Positions 8,451 to 16,458 of a DNA stretch of 62,601 nucleotides are shown here, piece by piece. Below the pieces are notes generated by a model. That model had not been told where the DNA came from. It saw only the letters and a list, made by a program, of their open reading frames with translations, and made no database searches. The first letter of the stretch is position 1. Each line of letters begins with the position of its first letter. Made by a program: the position numbers and the translations under genes. Source of the stretch: Acidobacteriota bacterium (GTDB taxonomy: Bacteria; Acidobacteriota; Terriglobia; Bryobacterales; Bryobacteraceae); contig JAPKYZ010000046.1 in assembly GCA_026394055.1 (NCBI GenBank), positions 1 to 62,601 on the forward strand, written 5' to 3'.

Positions 8451-9224
8451 ATGTCCAAGCTTCAATCAAAGACCGCGATCGTCACCGGAGGTGCCTCTGG
8501 CATTGGTCTGGCGATCGCCCACCTGTTTGCCCGCGAAGGCGCGGCTGTCGAGATTCTTGACCTGAACCAGACCGAGATGGACCGGGCGGTGGCCGAGATT
8601 ACTGCGGCCGGCGGCGTCGCCACCGCGGAGAGCTGCAATGTCGCCGATGGGGCGCAGGTGGAGGAAGTGATCAACCGCGTGCATGCGCGCCGGGGCCGCA
8701 TCGACATTCTGGTGAACAACGCCGGGATCGCGCATGTCGGCAATGCGTTGACGACGACGCCCGAGGATTTTGAGCGCGTGCAGCGGGTGAACGTGTTTGG
8801 TCCGGCCAACTGCCTGCGGTCGACCCTGAAGTTTATGGTGGCCGATGGCGGCGGCGTGATTCTGAATCTGGCCTCCTGCGTGTCAGTGATGGCGATTCCG
8901 GACCGGTTCGCCTATGCCACCAGCAAAGGCGCGGTGCTGTCGATGACCTACGCGGTCGCCAAGGATTTTCTGGCGCACAACATCCGCTGCAACGCTCTGC
9001 TGCCGGGGCGTGTGCATACGCCGTTTGTCGATGGCTTTATCGCCAAGAACTATCCCGGGCGTGAAGCGGAGATGTTCGACAAGCTGTCGAAGGCGCAGCC
9101 GATTGGGCGCATGGCGGAGCCGGACGAGATCGCGACGGCGGCGCTGTTTCTGTGCTCGGACGATGCGCGGTTTATTACGGGCACGGGTCTGCCGGTGGAC
9201 GGCGGGACGCTGACGATCCGCTAA
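8451..9224 (+). CDS. Short-chain dehydrogenase/reductase (classical SDR)
   Basis: A 257-residue Rossmann-fold oxidoreductase. It has the TGGASGIG cofactor motif (12-19), NNAG (89-92) and the catalytic Ser-Tyr-Lys set S142, Y155 and K159 (YATSK). An aspartate after the second strand (D37 in EILDLN) suggests NAD(H) rather than NADP(H). The C-terminus has the usual GTGLPVDGG. Closest in feel to sugar-acid or polyol dehydrogenases of the SDR family, but the substrate cannot be read from sequence. It stands alone, after the palindrome cluster. Confidence 0.88.
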   Translation: MSKLQSKTAIVTGGASGIGLAIAHLFAREGAAVEILDLNQTEMDRAVAEITAAGGVATAESCNVADGAQVEEVINRVHARRGRIDILVNNAGIAHVGNALTTTPEDFERVQRVNVFGPANCLRSTLKFMVADGGGVILNLASCVSVMAIPDRFAYATSKGAVLSMTYAVAKDFLAHNIRCNALLPGRVHTPFVDGFIAKNYPGREAEMFDKLSKAQPIGRMAEPDEIATAALFLCSDDARFITGTGLPVDGGTLTIR

Positions 9225-9386
9225 GTGGCTGCGGCCGGGAGTGGCCACGGCAAGGGATCTCGCGGCCTGTCCCGTGACATTACTTACGGATGATGCTCTC
9301 GGTTGTAATTCCCGCGTAACAACTCTGTCTGCTCCGGTGGCATTGGTGATTGATCGGCCCATGGTGCGCTGTGTCATGATTGGGCA

Positions 9387-10772
9387 GTGTCTCGAAAGAT
9401 GCCGTTCATCGGCCCGTTGGCGTGCGCGGTTTCGCTGAGTCTGTTGTTGATCATGGCGGGGCGGGGATTGTTTGTCTCGCTGTTTGAAGACGACTTGATG
9501 AACCTCTACTGGTACTGGGAACAGTCCCCGCTGCAGTTGGTCCGATGGAATCTGTTCGTATGGGAAGGCCATTACCGGCCGCTGGGAGCGGCCTTGTACG
9601 TGCCGCTGTTCAGTATCTGGGGGCTAAATCCCTTGCCCTACCGGCTGGTGTGTTTTGGGCTGTTAGCGGGCAACATCATCCTGGCTTACTCATTCGCTAA
9701 GCGGGTGTTGGAATCCGCGGCCTGCGCTGCCGTGGCCGTCATCCTGTTCGCCTATCACCCATTTTTTACTGATCTCTACTACAGCACGGCCACTATATAC
9801 GACCTCATCGGTTTTTCTTGCTTCTACGCCACGTTGACCCTCTATTTGAGGTGGCGGCCCGCCGGACGGCTCAAGGCCGGTCAGTTATTCTTACTGGCCG
9901 TGCTGGTTTTCCTGGGCGCCAATGCCAAGGAGCTACTGATCTTTGTGCCGGTCGTGTTGGCCGCGCTGGAACTGAGTGTTCTTGCCAAACCGGAGAGGGA
10001 CTGGAGAGCGGCCTGGATGCTGGCCCTGACCGCAGCGCTGGTGGTGATTCCCCGCATCCTGGTGGGCGACAAGATGGCGGGCAATCCAGCCTACACGCCC
10101 AACCTGAGCCACGCCGTTCCCAATGCCCAGCACTATCTCAGCTTGATCCTGCTGCGGCCAGATGGAGTTCGCCTCGGGATCGTTGCGCTGTTCGCGTGCC
10201 TGGTGTTGGCGATGGCCTGGTTCAGCCGTTCTGGCCGAGTGCGGGCGACGGCACTGGTGGCGGTGCTGTGCCCGGTTCCCGTGCTGCTGATTGATCCTCG
10301 AAGCCCCTACGTGCTCTACATTCCGTACTTGGCCTTGCTGGTGGTGATGGTCTCTCCGCTCCGGGCCCTGGTGAAGGACAGGCGTTTGGCGGTGATCTGC
10401 CTGTTGGCGGCGACTGTTGTGGTTTACCGGTTGGGGCGGGAATGGCGCCCTGCCGCCGATGCCTGGCTGGACCGGGAGGCTTCAAACGTACCCCGGATCC
10501 TGGCGCCTCTGCGCGCGGGACGCATCGCGCCTGGCCCCGGCGTCAGAATCTACTTTTCCAGCGATCCCTTCGATGTGGACAACTGGGTTCTGGTGTTTGC
10601 CTACCGGATCTGGTTCCGCGATACCAACCGGGCGGTACTGAGACAGAAACGGAAGGATCAAGCAGACCTGGCGGCCGACTGCGTCGTCAGCTTCGAGCAT
10701 TGGCGGCTGGAGGTTGATCCGCGCACCCTCCGGGCTTGTGACGGAAACCGGGCCCGCGGGACGCAGCCTTAG
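9387..10772 (+). CDS. Polytopic membrane protein, possible GT-C glycosyltransferase
   Basis: About ten hydrophobic segments. The first extracytoplasmic loop carries an acidic motif (LFEDDLMN, residues 33-39), which is where GT-C enzymes of the ArnT/PMT type keep their catalytic aspartate. A second short loop has YYSTATIYD. The C-terminal part (about 380-460) is soluble. A role in glycan or lipid glycosylation is inferred from this topology only; no specific family is recognised. The GTG at 9387 is used. An in-frame ATG at 9399 is an equally plausible start. Confidence 0.6.
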   Translation: MSRKMPFIGPLACAVSLSLLLIMAGRGLFVSLFEDDLMNLYWYWEQSPLQLVRWNLFVWEGHYRPLGAALYVPLFSIWGLNPLPYRLVCFGLLAGNIILAYSFAKRVLESAACAAVAVILFAYHPFFTDLYYSTATIYDLIGFSCFYATLTLYLRWRPAGRLKAGQLFLLAVLVFLGANAKELLIFVPVVLAALELSVLAKPERDWRAAWMLALTAALVVIPRILVGDKMAGNPAYTPNLSHAVPNAQHYLSLILLRPDGVRLGIVALFACLVLAMAWFSRSGRVRATALVAVLCPVPVLLIDPRSPYVLYIPYLALLVVMVSPLRALVKDRRLAVICLLAATVVVYRLGREWRPAADAWLDREASNVPRILAPLRAGRIAPGPGVRIYFSSDPFDVDNWVLVFAYRIWFRDTNRAVLRQKRKDQADLAADCVVSFEHWRLEVDPRTLRACDGNRARGTQP

Positions 10773-10810
10773 AGTCGTTGGGGGCGAGTTCCGCCAGAGT
10801 TGCTCGGGGA

Positions 10811-10850
10811 TTGCTATACCGAAACAGGCTATAGCAAAGTATGATATAGT
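10811..10850 (+). promoter_or_regulatory. Candidate PadR operator/promoter region
   Basis: An AT-rich patch directly before the padR-like gene in a GC-rich genome. It holds an inverted repeat GCTATA (10813-10818) / TATAGC (10830-10835) and a TATGAT (10840-10845) that could be a -10 box. PadR proteins usually repress their own operon by binding such short AT-rich dyads. The assignment rests on position and symmetry only. Confidence 0.4.
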
Positions 10851-10857
10851 TTCCGGC

Positions 10858-11235
10858 ATGGCTCATCGAAGCGCCTCCGAGCATCCAGACCCTCTGCCTG
10901 GTTCGTTTTTGCCGCTGCCGAAGGATGTCTTCCACATCCTGGTGTCGCTTGCTGATCAGGACCGCCACGGCTACTCAGTGATGCAGGACGTGGCGGAGCG
11001 GACGGCGGGGACGGTGCGGCTGAGCCCGAGTTCGCTCTACTCGGCCATCCGCCGCCTGTTGGAGCAGGGGCTGATTGCCGAGCTCAGCGAGCGTCCGGCG
11101 CAGGATGACGAGCGCCGCCGCTACTACCGGCTGACGCCGTTGGGCCGGGGCGTGGCGCAGGCCGAAGTCCGCCGGATGGAGCAGTTGCTGGCCAGTGCCC
11201 GGCAGGTGGGCTTGATTCCGGATGGTCCGCGATGA
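10858..11235 (+). CDS. PadR-family transcriptional regulator
   Basis: A 125-residue winged-helix regulator. PKDVFHILVSLADQDRHGYS is the classic PadR opening, followed by VRLSPSSLYSAIRRLLEQGL (recognition helix and wing) and RRYYRLTPLGRGVA. The open frame runs further upstream, but the ATG at 10858 begins the conserved domain and follows the AT-rich operator-like region. Its stop overlaps the start of the next permease gene (ATGA), so the two are translationally coupled. In Acidobacteriota this PadR plus duplicated permease pairing is very common; the regulator presumably responds to a ligand or stress handled by the permease. Confidence 0.88.
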   Translation: MAHRSASEHPDPLPGSFLPLPKDVFHILVSLADQDRHGYSVMQDVAERTAGTVRLSPSSLYSAIRRLLEQGLIAELSERPAQDDERRRYYRLTPLGRGVAQAEVRRMEQLLASARQVGLIPDGPR

Positions 11236-13847
11236 CCGGTGATTCCGCGGCGATGCGGACGTTCCAGCTGCTGCTGCGCCTGTATCCCGGCGAGTTCCGG
11301 GAAGAGTATGGGCGCGAGCTGAGCCTTGTGTTCCGGGACCGGCTGCGCGGAGAAGGCACGGCGTCGGGCTGGGCCATCGCGATCGAGTCGTTTGGCGGGG
11401 TCTTGCGGGAGGCGCCGCTGGAGCACGGCCGGATTGCGGCCCGGGATCTGCGGCTGGCCTGGCAGTCGATCAGGAAGGACTGGTTGGCGAGCGCCCTGAT
11501 CGTCATCACCCTGACGCTGGCGCTGGGGGCCAACGCCACCATGTTGGGCATTGTGGGGCAATTGCTGCTGCGGCCCGTGGCCGGCGTGACGGAGCCGGAG
11601 CGCGTTGTCCGCGTCTACGGCAAAGGTTACTGGCGGGCATTGACGCGGAGTTGGCCCGATTATTTGGATCTGCGAGACCAAGCCAACGCATTCTCGGGCG
11701 TGGCGGCTTTTCAGCCGGGCCGGGTGCCGGTGGCCAAGCAGACGATCCGCAAGCTGCGGCGCGATCGCGTGACGCCTTCCTACTTCGCCGTTTTGGGGCT
11801 TCACGCAGAAGTGGGCCGCCTGTTCCGCGAAGACCGGGAGGGTGGCGCAAACCCGCCACCGGTGGCTGTGATCAGCTACGCGTTCTGGCAAAGCGAGTTT
11901 CAGGGCCGCCGCGATGTTGCCGGAGAGACCCTGCGCATTGGCGATGTGGCGCATACGGTGGTTGGCGTCGCGCCGGCGGAGTTCACCGGCGTTGACGCGG
12001 AAGCCACGTCGGTCTGGACGCCGCTGGGTGAACTGGTGCGAGACCGTGGCAACTATGGTGCCGTCCACGTGATCGCCCGGCTGCAGGCAGGCGTTTCGCT
12101 CTCGCAGGCCGACCAGGAGGCCAATCGCGCGAATCAGCAGGGCTTGCGTGCCGACGGGCTGAAGGCCAACGGGGACGTGATGCAGCTGGGGGCGCTGGCT
12201 TTGACGCAAGGGCCTGCGGCACCTCGCGAAATCCGCGTCTCGATTTGGTTGAGCGTGGCCGCCGCGGTGGTCCTGCTGGCGGGTTGGCTGAACATCACCC
12301 AACTGCTGACGGCGCGCGCGGCGCGGCGGGCGCGGGAGACGGCCATTCATTTGGCGTTGGGCGCCAGCCGGGCGCGCCTGATGCGTCAGTGGACGTCGGA
12401 GAGCTTGCTGCTGGCGGCACTGGGTGGGGTGGGCGCGCTGGGGATTTTGTTGGTGGCCCCGCCGTTGATCTACCGGGTGCTCCTTCCGGAACTGCCAGAA
12501 CCGGCGACGCAGCTGGGAGGGAGTGGCGTGACGTTGGTGGGTGTGCTGACCGTGCTTTCGGGATTGCTGACTGGTCTCGGGCCGGCGTGGTTCTCCGTGA
12601 GCGGCCATGGGATCACCGATCTGAAGCGGACCAACATTGCGGGGGAGATCGCGAGTCAGCGGTGGCGCAGCCTTCTGGTGATGGCGCAGATCGCCTTGAC
12701 GGTGGTGGTACTGGTGGGGGCGGGCCTGTTTAGGGGAAGCCTGAACCGGGTGCAGGGCCTGGAGCCGGGCTTTGACTTGGACCATCTGTTGGTGGTTCAC
12801 GTTGATACGCAGGCTGTTGCCGGGCTTGAGGGGGCGAAGCTGGCCGCGCTGTATGACCGTCTGGCGACCCGCAGCCGCGAACTGCCGGGGATTGCCGCGG
12901 CCGGCGCGGCGCACTCCATTCCGGGCGAGTCAGCCTGGCGGACCCGCTTCTACATGCCCGGCCGGGACCCGCAGCGGTTCTGGGAAGAAGGCGGCGGCAT
13001 TGTGAACCGCTTGAGCACGTTCATCGAACCGGGTGCCATGAAGGCCTTGAATCTAAGGCTCGAGCGTGGCCGCTGGTTTGAGGAGAATGACCGGCCGGCC
13101 ACCGAGCCGGTGGCGATCATCAACGATCAACTGGCACGAGAAGTGTGGCCGCACGCGGATGCGCTGGGACAGTGTCTTTATCAGTTGCGGCCGGATGCGC
13201 CGTGCACGCGCATTGTGGGAATCGTCAACAGCAGTCGCGTTGAAAGCTGGTTTGATCAACCGCCCGCGCAATACTACCGCCCACTGTCGCAACCATTGCG
13301 CGAGGAGATGGCGGCCGGACTGTTGGTGCGCGTCGCAGGGCGTCCTGAACTAGCCCAAGCGATGGTGCAGCAGGAACTGCAGCGGCTGGCGCCAACACTG
13401 GCGTTTGTGGAAGTGAAGCCGCTTAAGTCGTCCATTGAGCCAACCGTGCGGCCGTGGCAGCTGGCGGCATCTGTTTTTTGGGCCCTGGGTTTGCTGGCGC
13501 TGACGATTACGGCGGTGGGCGTGTTCGGCCTGATGTCCCATTCGATCGCCCAGCGGGCACCGGAATGGAGCATCCGCCAAGCACTGGGCGCCACGCCCGC
13601 CAACATCGCCGGTCACGTCATGAAGGAAGCCTTCAGGCTGGCCGTGCCGGGACTGGTGGCCGGAGTGTTGCTGGCGCGCGTGTGTTCTCGCTGGGTGGCC
13701 AGCCTGCTATTTGGTTTGACGGTGAACGATGCGGGTGCCTATGCAAGTGCAGCACTGCTGGTGTTCTTGCTGGCGGCCGGAGCGATGCTGCTCCCCCTTT
13801 GGCGAGCCACGCATCTCAATTTGGCCCACCAGCTTCGAGAAGAGTAG
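11232..13847 (+). CDS. ADOP-type duplicated MacB/FtsX permease
   Basis: An 871-residue protein of the acidobacterial duplicated orphan permease type. After a short conserved N-terminus (FQLLLRLYPGEFREEYGREL) comes a membrane helix near residue 90, a MacB-like periplasmic domain and a first FtsX-like membrane block (about 335-450). A second periplasmic domain and a second FtsX block (about 735-865) follow. No ATPase subunit gene is adjacent, which is why such proteins are called orphan. Substrate unknown; MacB relatives move peptides, macrolides or lipoproteins. The start overlaps the padR stop. Confidence 0.85.
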   Translation: MTGDSAAMRTFQLLLRLYPGEFREEYGRELSLVFRDRLRGEGTASGWAIAIESFGGVLREAPLEHGRIAARDLRLAWQSIRKDWLASALIVITLTLALGANATMLGIVGQLLLRPVAGVTEPERVVRVYGKGYWRALTRSWPDYLDLRDQANAFSGVAAFQPGRVPVAKQTIRKLRRDRVTPSYFAVLGLHAEVGRLFREDREGGANPPPVAVISYAFWQSEFQGRRDVAGETLRIGDVAHTVVGVAPAEFTGVDAEATSVWTPLGELVRDRGNYGAVHVIARLQAGVSLSQADQEANRANQQGLRADGLKANGDVMQLGALALTQGPAAPREIRVSIWLSVAAAVVLLAGWLNITQLLTARAARRARETAIHLALGASRARLMRQWTSESLLLAALGGVGALGILLVAPPLIYRVLLPELPEPATQLGGSGVTLVGVLTVLSGLLTGLGPAWFSVSGHGITDLKRTNIAGEIASQRWRSLLVMAQIALTVVVLVGAGLFRGSLNRVQGLEPGFDLDHLLVVHVDTQAVAGLEGAKLAALYDRLATRSRELPGIAAAGAAHSIPGESAWRTRFYMPGRDPQRFWEEGGGIVNRLSTFIEPGAMKALNLRLERGRWFEENDRPATEPVAIINDQLAREVWPHADALGQCLYQLRPDAPCTRIVGIVNSSRVESWFDQPPAQYYRPLSQPLREEMAAGLLVRVAGRPELAQAMVQQELQRLAPTLAFVEVKPLKSSIEPTVRPWQLAASVFWALGLLALTITAVGVFGLMSHSIAQRAPEWSIRQALGATPANIAGHVMKEAFRLAVPGLVAGVLLARVCSRWVASLLFGLTVNDAGAYASAALLVFLLAAGAMLLPLWRATHLNLAHQLREE

Positions 13848-13862
13848 TGGACGGCGGGAGAT

Positions 13863-14246
13863 CTACGCCAGCTGCGCTTCTTCGAGAACTTCGGCGGCCC
13901 ACTCGGCGACGGTGGCGGCGGATTCGCTGAGCTCGACAGTGTTCAGCGTGACCAGCGTCTTGTCCATGTCCTGCCAGGTTTCGAGCATCTTTTTCAGGTG
14001 CGCGGCGGCCAGCTTCATGCACCAAGGGTCAGTCAGCGCGCGGCCGGACTTGGCGCTTTCGGCCATCAACTGGGGCAACGGCAGGGCGATCACCTTTTGC
14101 TGGGTTTCGCCGGTGGTCGTGATGGACCACTTCACATCGACACAGTCGGCGTGGCGGATGGAGATGGCGGTTTGTTGCCACTGGAACTCAGCGGTCCAGG
14201 TGCGGCCGAACGGGTCGATGGCTTCGAATTGGCGAAAGTTGGTCAT
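13863..14246 (-). CDS. Hypothetical protein, 127 residues
   Basis: Not recognised. It is a soluble, mildly acidic protein with no signal peptide or membrane segment. The N-terminal part looks beta-rich (FEAIDPFGRTWTAEFQWQQT) and the C-terminal half helical (PWCMKLAAAHLKKMLETWQD). It has a good ATG start and ends 15 bp from the convergent permease gene. It is on the same strand as folE and the pterin genes, separated from folE by about 50 bp, so it may be the last gene of that operon. Confidence 0.6.
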   Translation of the reverse strand: MTNFRQFEAIDPFGRTWTAEFQWQQTAISIRHADCVDVKWSITTTGETQQKVIALPLPQLMAESAKSGRALTDPWCMKLAAAHLKKMLETWQDMDKTLVTLNTVELSESAATVAEWAAEVLEEAQLA

Positions 14247-14294
14247 CCCAAGACTATTCTAGACGCAAGCCTGCGCGGCTTGTCCGGCGCCCCC

Positions 14295-14903
14295 CTACAG
14301 CCGGACGAGCGACAGAAATTCGTCGCGCGTCGCCTTATCAGTGCGGAAGCTGCCCAGCATGGCGCTGGTGGCGGTGGAGGAGCACTGCTTTTCGACGCCG
14401 CGCATCATCATGCAGAAGTGTTGGGCCTCGGCAATGACGCCGACGCCGCGGGCATCGAGGACATCGCGGATGGCTTCGGCCACTTGCTGCGTCAAGCGTT
14501 CCTGCACTTGCAGGCGGCGGGCGAACATGTCGACGATGCGGGGGATCTTTGAAAGGCCGATCACCTTCTTGCCCGGCAGATAGGCGACGTGCATTTTGCC
14601 GAAGAACGGCAGCATGTGGTGTTCGCACATGGAGAAGAATTCGATGTCCTTCACCAGCACCATCTCGTCGTATTCGACGTCGAACAGCGCGCCGTTGACG
14701 ATCTGCTCGATGTTGGCGTGGTAGCCGGAGGTGAGGAAGCGGAGCGCTTTCTCGCTGCGTTCTGGTGTCTTGAGCAGCCCTTCGCGGGCCGGGTCTTCGC
14801 CCAGTTCGCGCAGGATGCTTTCGACGTTGTCCGCGATCAGGCCCGTCTGGGGATTGGCGTCCAGGCGGAGTGAGGACAGCTTATGGACTTTCTTCGCTCT
14901 CAT
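14295..14903 (-). CDS. folE: GTP cyclohydrolase I
   Basis: Converts GTP to 7,8-dihydroneopterin triphosphate, the entry step to folate, biopterin and 7-deazaguanine (queuosine) pathways. The 202-residue length is normal for FolE. Zinc ligands are visible: C93 and H96 in [10 protein letters not shown] and C164 in [10 protein letters not shown]. The substrate-binding stretch [20 protein letters not shown] is intact. The start codon overlaps the stop of the upstream pterin synthase gene (ATGA), so the enzymes are co-translated. Confidence 0.95.
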   Translation of the reverse strand: MRAKKVHKLSSLRLDANPQTGLIADNVESILRELGEDPAREGLLKTPERSEKALRFLTSGYHANIEQIVNGALFDVEYDEMVLVKDIEFFSMCEHHMLPFFGKMHVAYLPGKKVIGLSKIPRIVDMFARRLQVQERLTQQVAEAIRDVLDARGVGVIAEAQHFCMMMRGVEKQCSSTATSAMLGSFRTDKATRDEFLSLVRL

Positions 14904-15466
14904 GAGTGTTTGATCTCGAAAATGTTATTGCGCGTCTCAAAAATTCGCACCCGGTCGAGCGGCGCGAAACCGGCCGGCCAGGCGGCGGACAGACGAGACT
15001 GGACGATGGCCGCCAGATTTTCCGTGGTGGGCACCAGGGCGCCCATGAACTCCGCCACGTCCTGGTTGAGGTTGCGGTGGTCGAAGGGTCTCACGATGGT
15101 GACCTGGACCAAGTGATCCAGACTTTCCAGGTCAACCGCGCGGCCGAGCGTGGGGTCCACCGGGCCGCGGACGGTGACTTCGACCACGTAGTTATGGCCG
15201 TGGCCATAGGGGTTGTTGCACTTGCCGTAAAGGGCGCAGTTTTCTTCCTCGCTCAATTGCGGCGAGTGGAGGCGGTGCGAGGCGGCGAAGCGGTAGCGGC
15301 GGGTGAGGCGCACGGTGGCGGGGCTGCCTTGCGGATCGAAGGGTTGGCGCTGGGGCTGTGCCTCGGGGGTCAGCATTCCGGTGCTGGTTGAAGAGGCGGG
15401 ACTGAAGTCCCGCTGCAGGCTGAAGCCTGCGCCACTAGTATGGCCTGCGCCACCTTGGGTGCTCAT
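14900..15466 (-). CDS. 6-pyruvoyltetrahydropterin synthase/QueD homolog with a repeat-derived N-terminal extension
   Basis: Acts on dihydroneopterin triphosphate, giving 6-pyruvoyltetrahydropterin or 6-carboxytetrahydropterin. The core starts near residue 52 ([20 protein letters not shown]). Zinc histidines H64, H89 and H91 are present, with the catalytic-type cysteine C83 in [12 protein letters not shown], as in PTPS. The first 50 residues are unlike the family. Residues 11-25 ([15 protein letters not shown]) are the translation of a dispersed 43-bp repeat at 15394-15436. The start at 15466 overlaps the upstream gene's stop (ATGA) behind a GAGG. An alternative ATG at 15376 would exclude the repeat but has a poorer ribosome binding site. 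Coupled to folE downstream. Confidence 0.85.
   Translation of the reverse strand: MSTQGGAGHTSGAGFSLQRDFSPASSTSTGMLTPEAQPQRQPFDPQGSPATVRLTRRYRFAASHRLHSPQLSEEENCALYGKCNNPYGHGHNYVVEVTVRGPVDPTLGRAVDLESLDHLVQVTIVRPFDHRNLNQDVAEFMGALVPTTENLAAIVQSRLSAAWPAGFAPLDRVRIFETRNNIFEIKHS
15394..15436. repeat. Dispersed 43-bp double-hairpin repeat, copy 1
   Basis: Consists of two adjacent perfect hairpins: GCGGGACT-GA-AGTCCCGC and CAGGCT-GA-AGCCTG, followed by GCCACT. It lies inside the open frame of the pterin synthase gene and is translated in frame. Copy 2 at 24578-24620 differs by one base and is intergenic. Confidence 0.85.
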
Positions 15467-15870
15467 TCGCCTACCTCGACGTAGAGGTCTTCGGTTTCAA
15501 AGAGGCGGACGGTTTTGAGGGTGGCGCGGGTGCCGGCGAAGTGCGGGGCGACGCGGCGCCAGATCTCAAGGGCGATGTTTTCGGTGGTGGGGACGACGTG
15601 GTCAAACGGCGGCACTTCGAAGTTGAGGTGGCGGTGGTCGAATGGATCGACTACTTCCTGGTTGAGGATCTGCTTGACGTCCTTGAGGTCTACGATCATG
15701 CCGGTGATGGGGTCCGGCTCGCCGTCGAGCGCCACTTCGAGCACGTAGTTGTGGCCGTGTCCGTGCGGATTCGCTGCTTCGCCATAGACGCGGAAGTTCT
15801 CCTCGGGCGTCAGTTGCGGAGAAGCGCAGATGTGCGAAGCCGAAAATTCAACCCGCCGGGTGATGATCAT
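15463..15870 (-). CDS. 6-pyruvoyltetrahydropterin synthase/QueD paralog lacking the usual cysteine
   Basis: A 135-residue T-fold enzyme homolog. H13 (FSASHICAS), H38 and H40 (NPHGHGHNY) are the zinc ligands, and PFDHRHLN and PTTENIA are typical. The position of the catalytic cysteine, present in the neighbouring paralog (GKCNNP), holds alanine 32 here (GEAANP). The reaction may therefore differ: an aldolase-like activity as in PTPS-III, or a carboxytetrahydropterin synthase variant. The ATG at 15870 follows GAGG by eight bases. First gene of the pterin operon; its stop overlaps the next start. Divergent from the thioredoxin gene with about 60 bp between. Confidence 0.85.
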   Translation of the reverse strand: MIITRRVEFSASHICASPQLTPEENFRVYGEAANPHGHGHNYVLEVALDGEPDPITGMIVDLKDVKQILNQEVVDPFDHRHLNFEVPPFDHVVPTTENIALEIWRRVAPHFAGTRATLKTVRLFETEDLYVEVGE

Positions 15871-15930
15871 CGTGTCTGCCTCATTCGATGCGGGCACCGG
15901 TATCCGGGATACTCTAAAATCGAGGCACGG

Positions 15931-16443
15931 ATGAATCTGGACAAAACGTTGAGACTGGTGGCCGGAGCGCTGGCGCTGGGCCTGGTGGCCTTGGTGGCGG
16001 ATACGATGCGGGATCCGGTCATACAAGTGGGGGATAGGGCTCCCCAATTCAGTATCGTCTCTGAGACCGGGCAGCCGATCAGCCGCGATTCTTTTGGTGG
16101 CAAGCTGCTGGTGCTGAACTTCTGGGCGACGTGGTGTCCGCCGTGCGTGGAAGAGATGCCGTCGCTGAACGAGTTCCACAAGCAGTTGCGGGCGGCGGGC
16201 GTCGTCGTGCTGGCCGTGAGTGTGGACCAGAATGAGCCGGCGTACAAGCGGTTCATTGAGCGGTACGGTCTGCAATTTCAGGTGGCGCGGGATGCGGAAG
16301 CCAACATCAGCGCCTCCTTTGGCACCTACCGGTACCCGGAAACGTACGTCATCAATTCCCGCGGCGAGGTGCTGGAAAAGTTCATCGGGGAAGAAAACTG
16401 GGCTGACCCGCGGTTGATTGAGCGCATCAAGAAGTTGATGTAG
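15931..16443 (+). CDS. TlpA/ResA-like exported thiol-disulfide oxidoreductase
   Basis: A 170-residue thioredoxin-fold protein. The N-terminal hydrophobic segment (TLRLVAGALALGLVALVAD) serves as signal or membrane anchor. The active site FWATWCPPCVEEMP is of the TlpA/ResA type, and a cis-proline region follows (YPETYVINSRG). It probably reduces disulfides in the periplasm, for example in cytochrome c maturation, although no ccm genes are nearby. A GAGG six bases upstream supports the ATG at 15931. It may be transcribed with the GlcD-like gene 15 bp downstream. Confidence 0.88.
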   Translation: MNLDKTLRLVAGALALGLVALVADTMRDPVIQVGDRAPQFSIVSETGQPISRDSFGGKLLVLNFWATWCPPCVEEMPSLNEFHKQLRAAGVVVLAVSVDQNEPAYKRFIERYGLQFQVARDAEANISASFGTYRYPETYVINSRGEVLEKFIGEENWADPRLIERIKKLM

Positions 16444-16458
16444 GCAAGCGGAGCCACC

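Noticed and set aside
11124..12914. 596-residue minus-strand open frame across the ADOP gene
   Set aside because: Antisense shadow of a well-supported coding frame, with Arg/Gln/His-rich composition and no domain.
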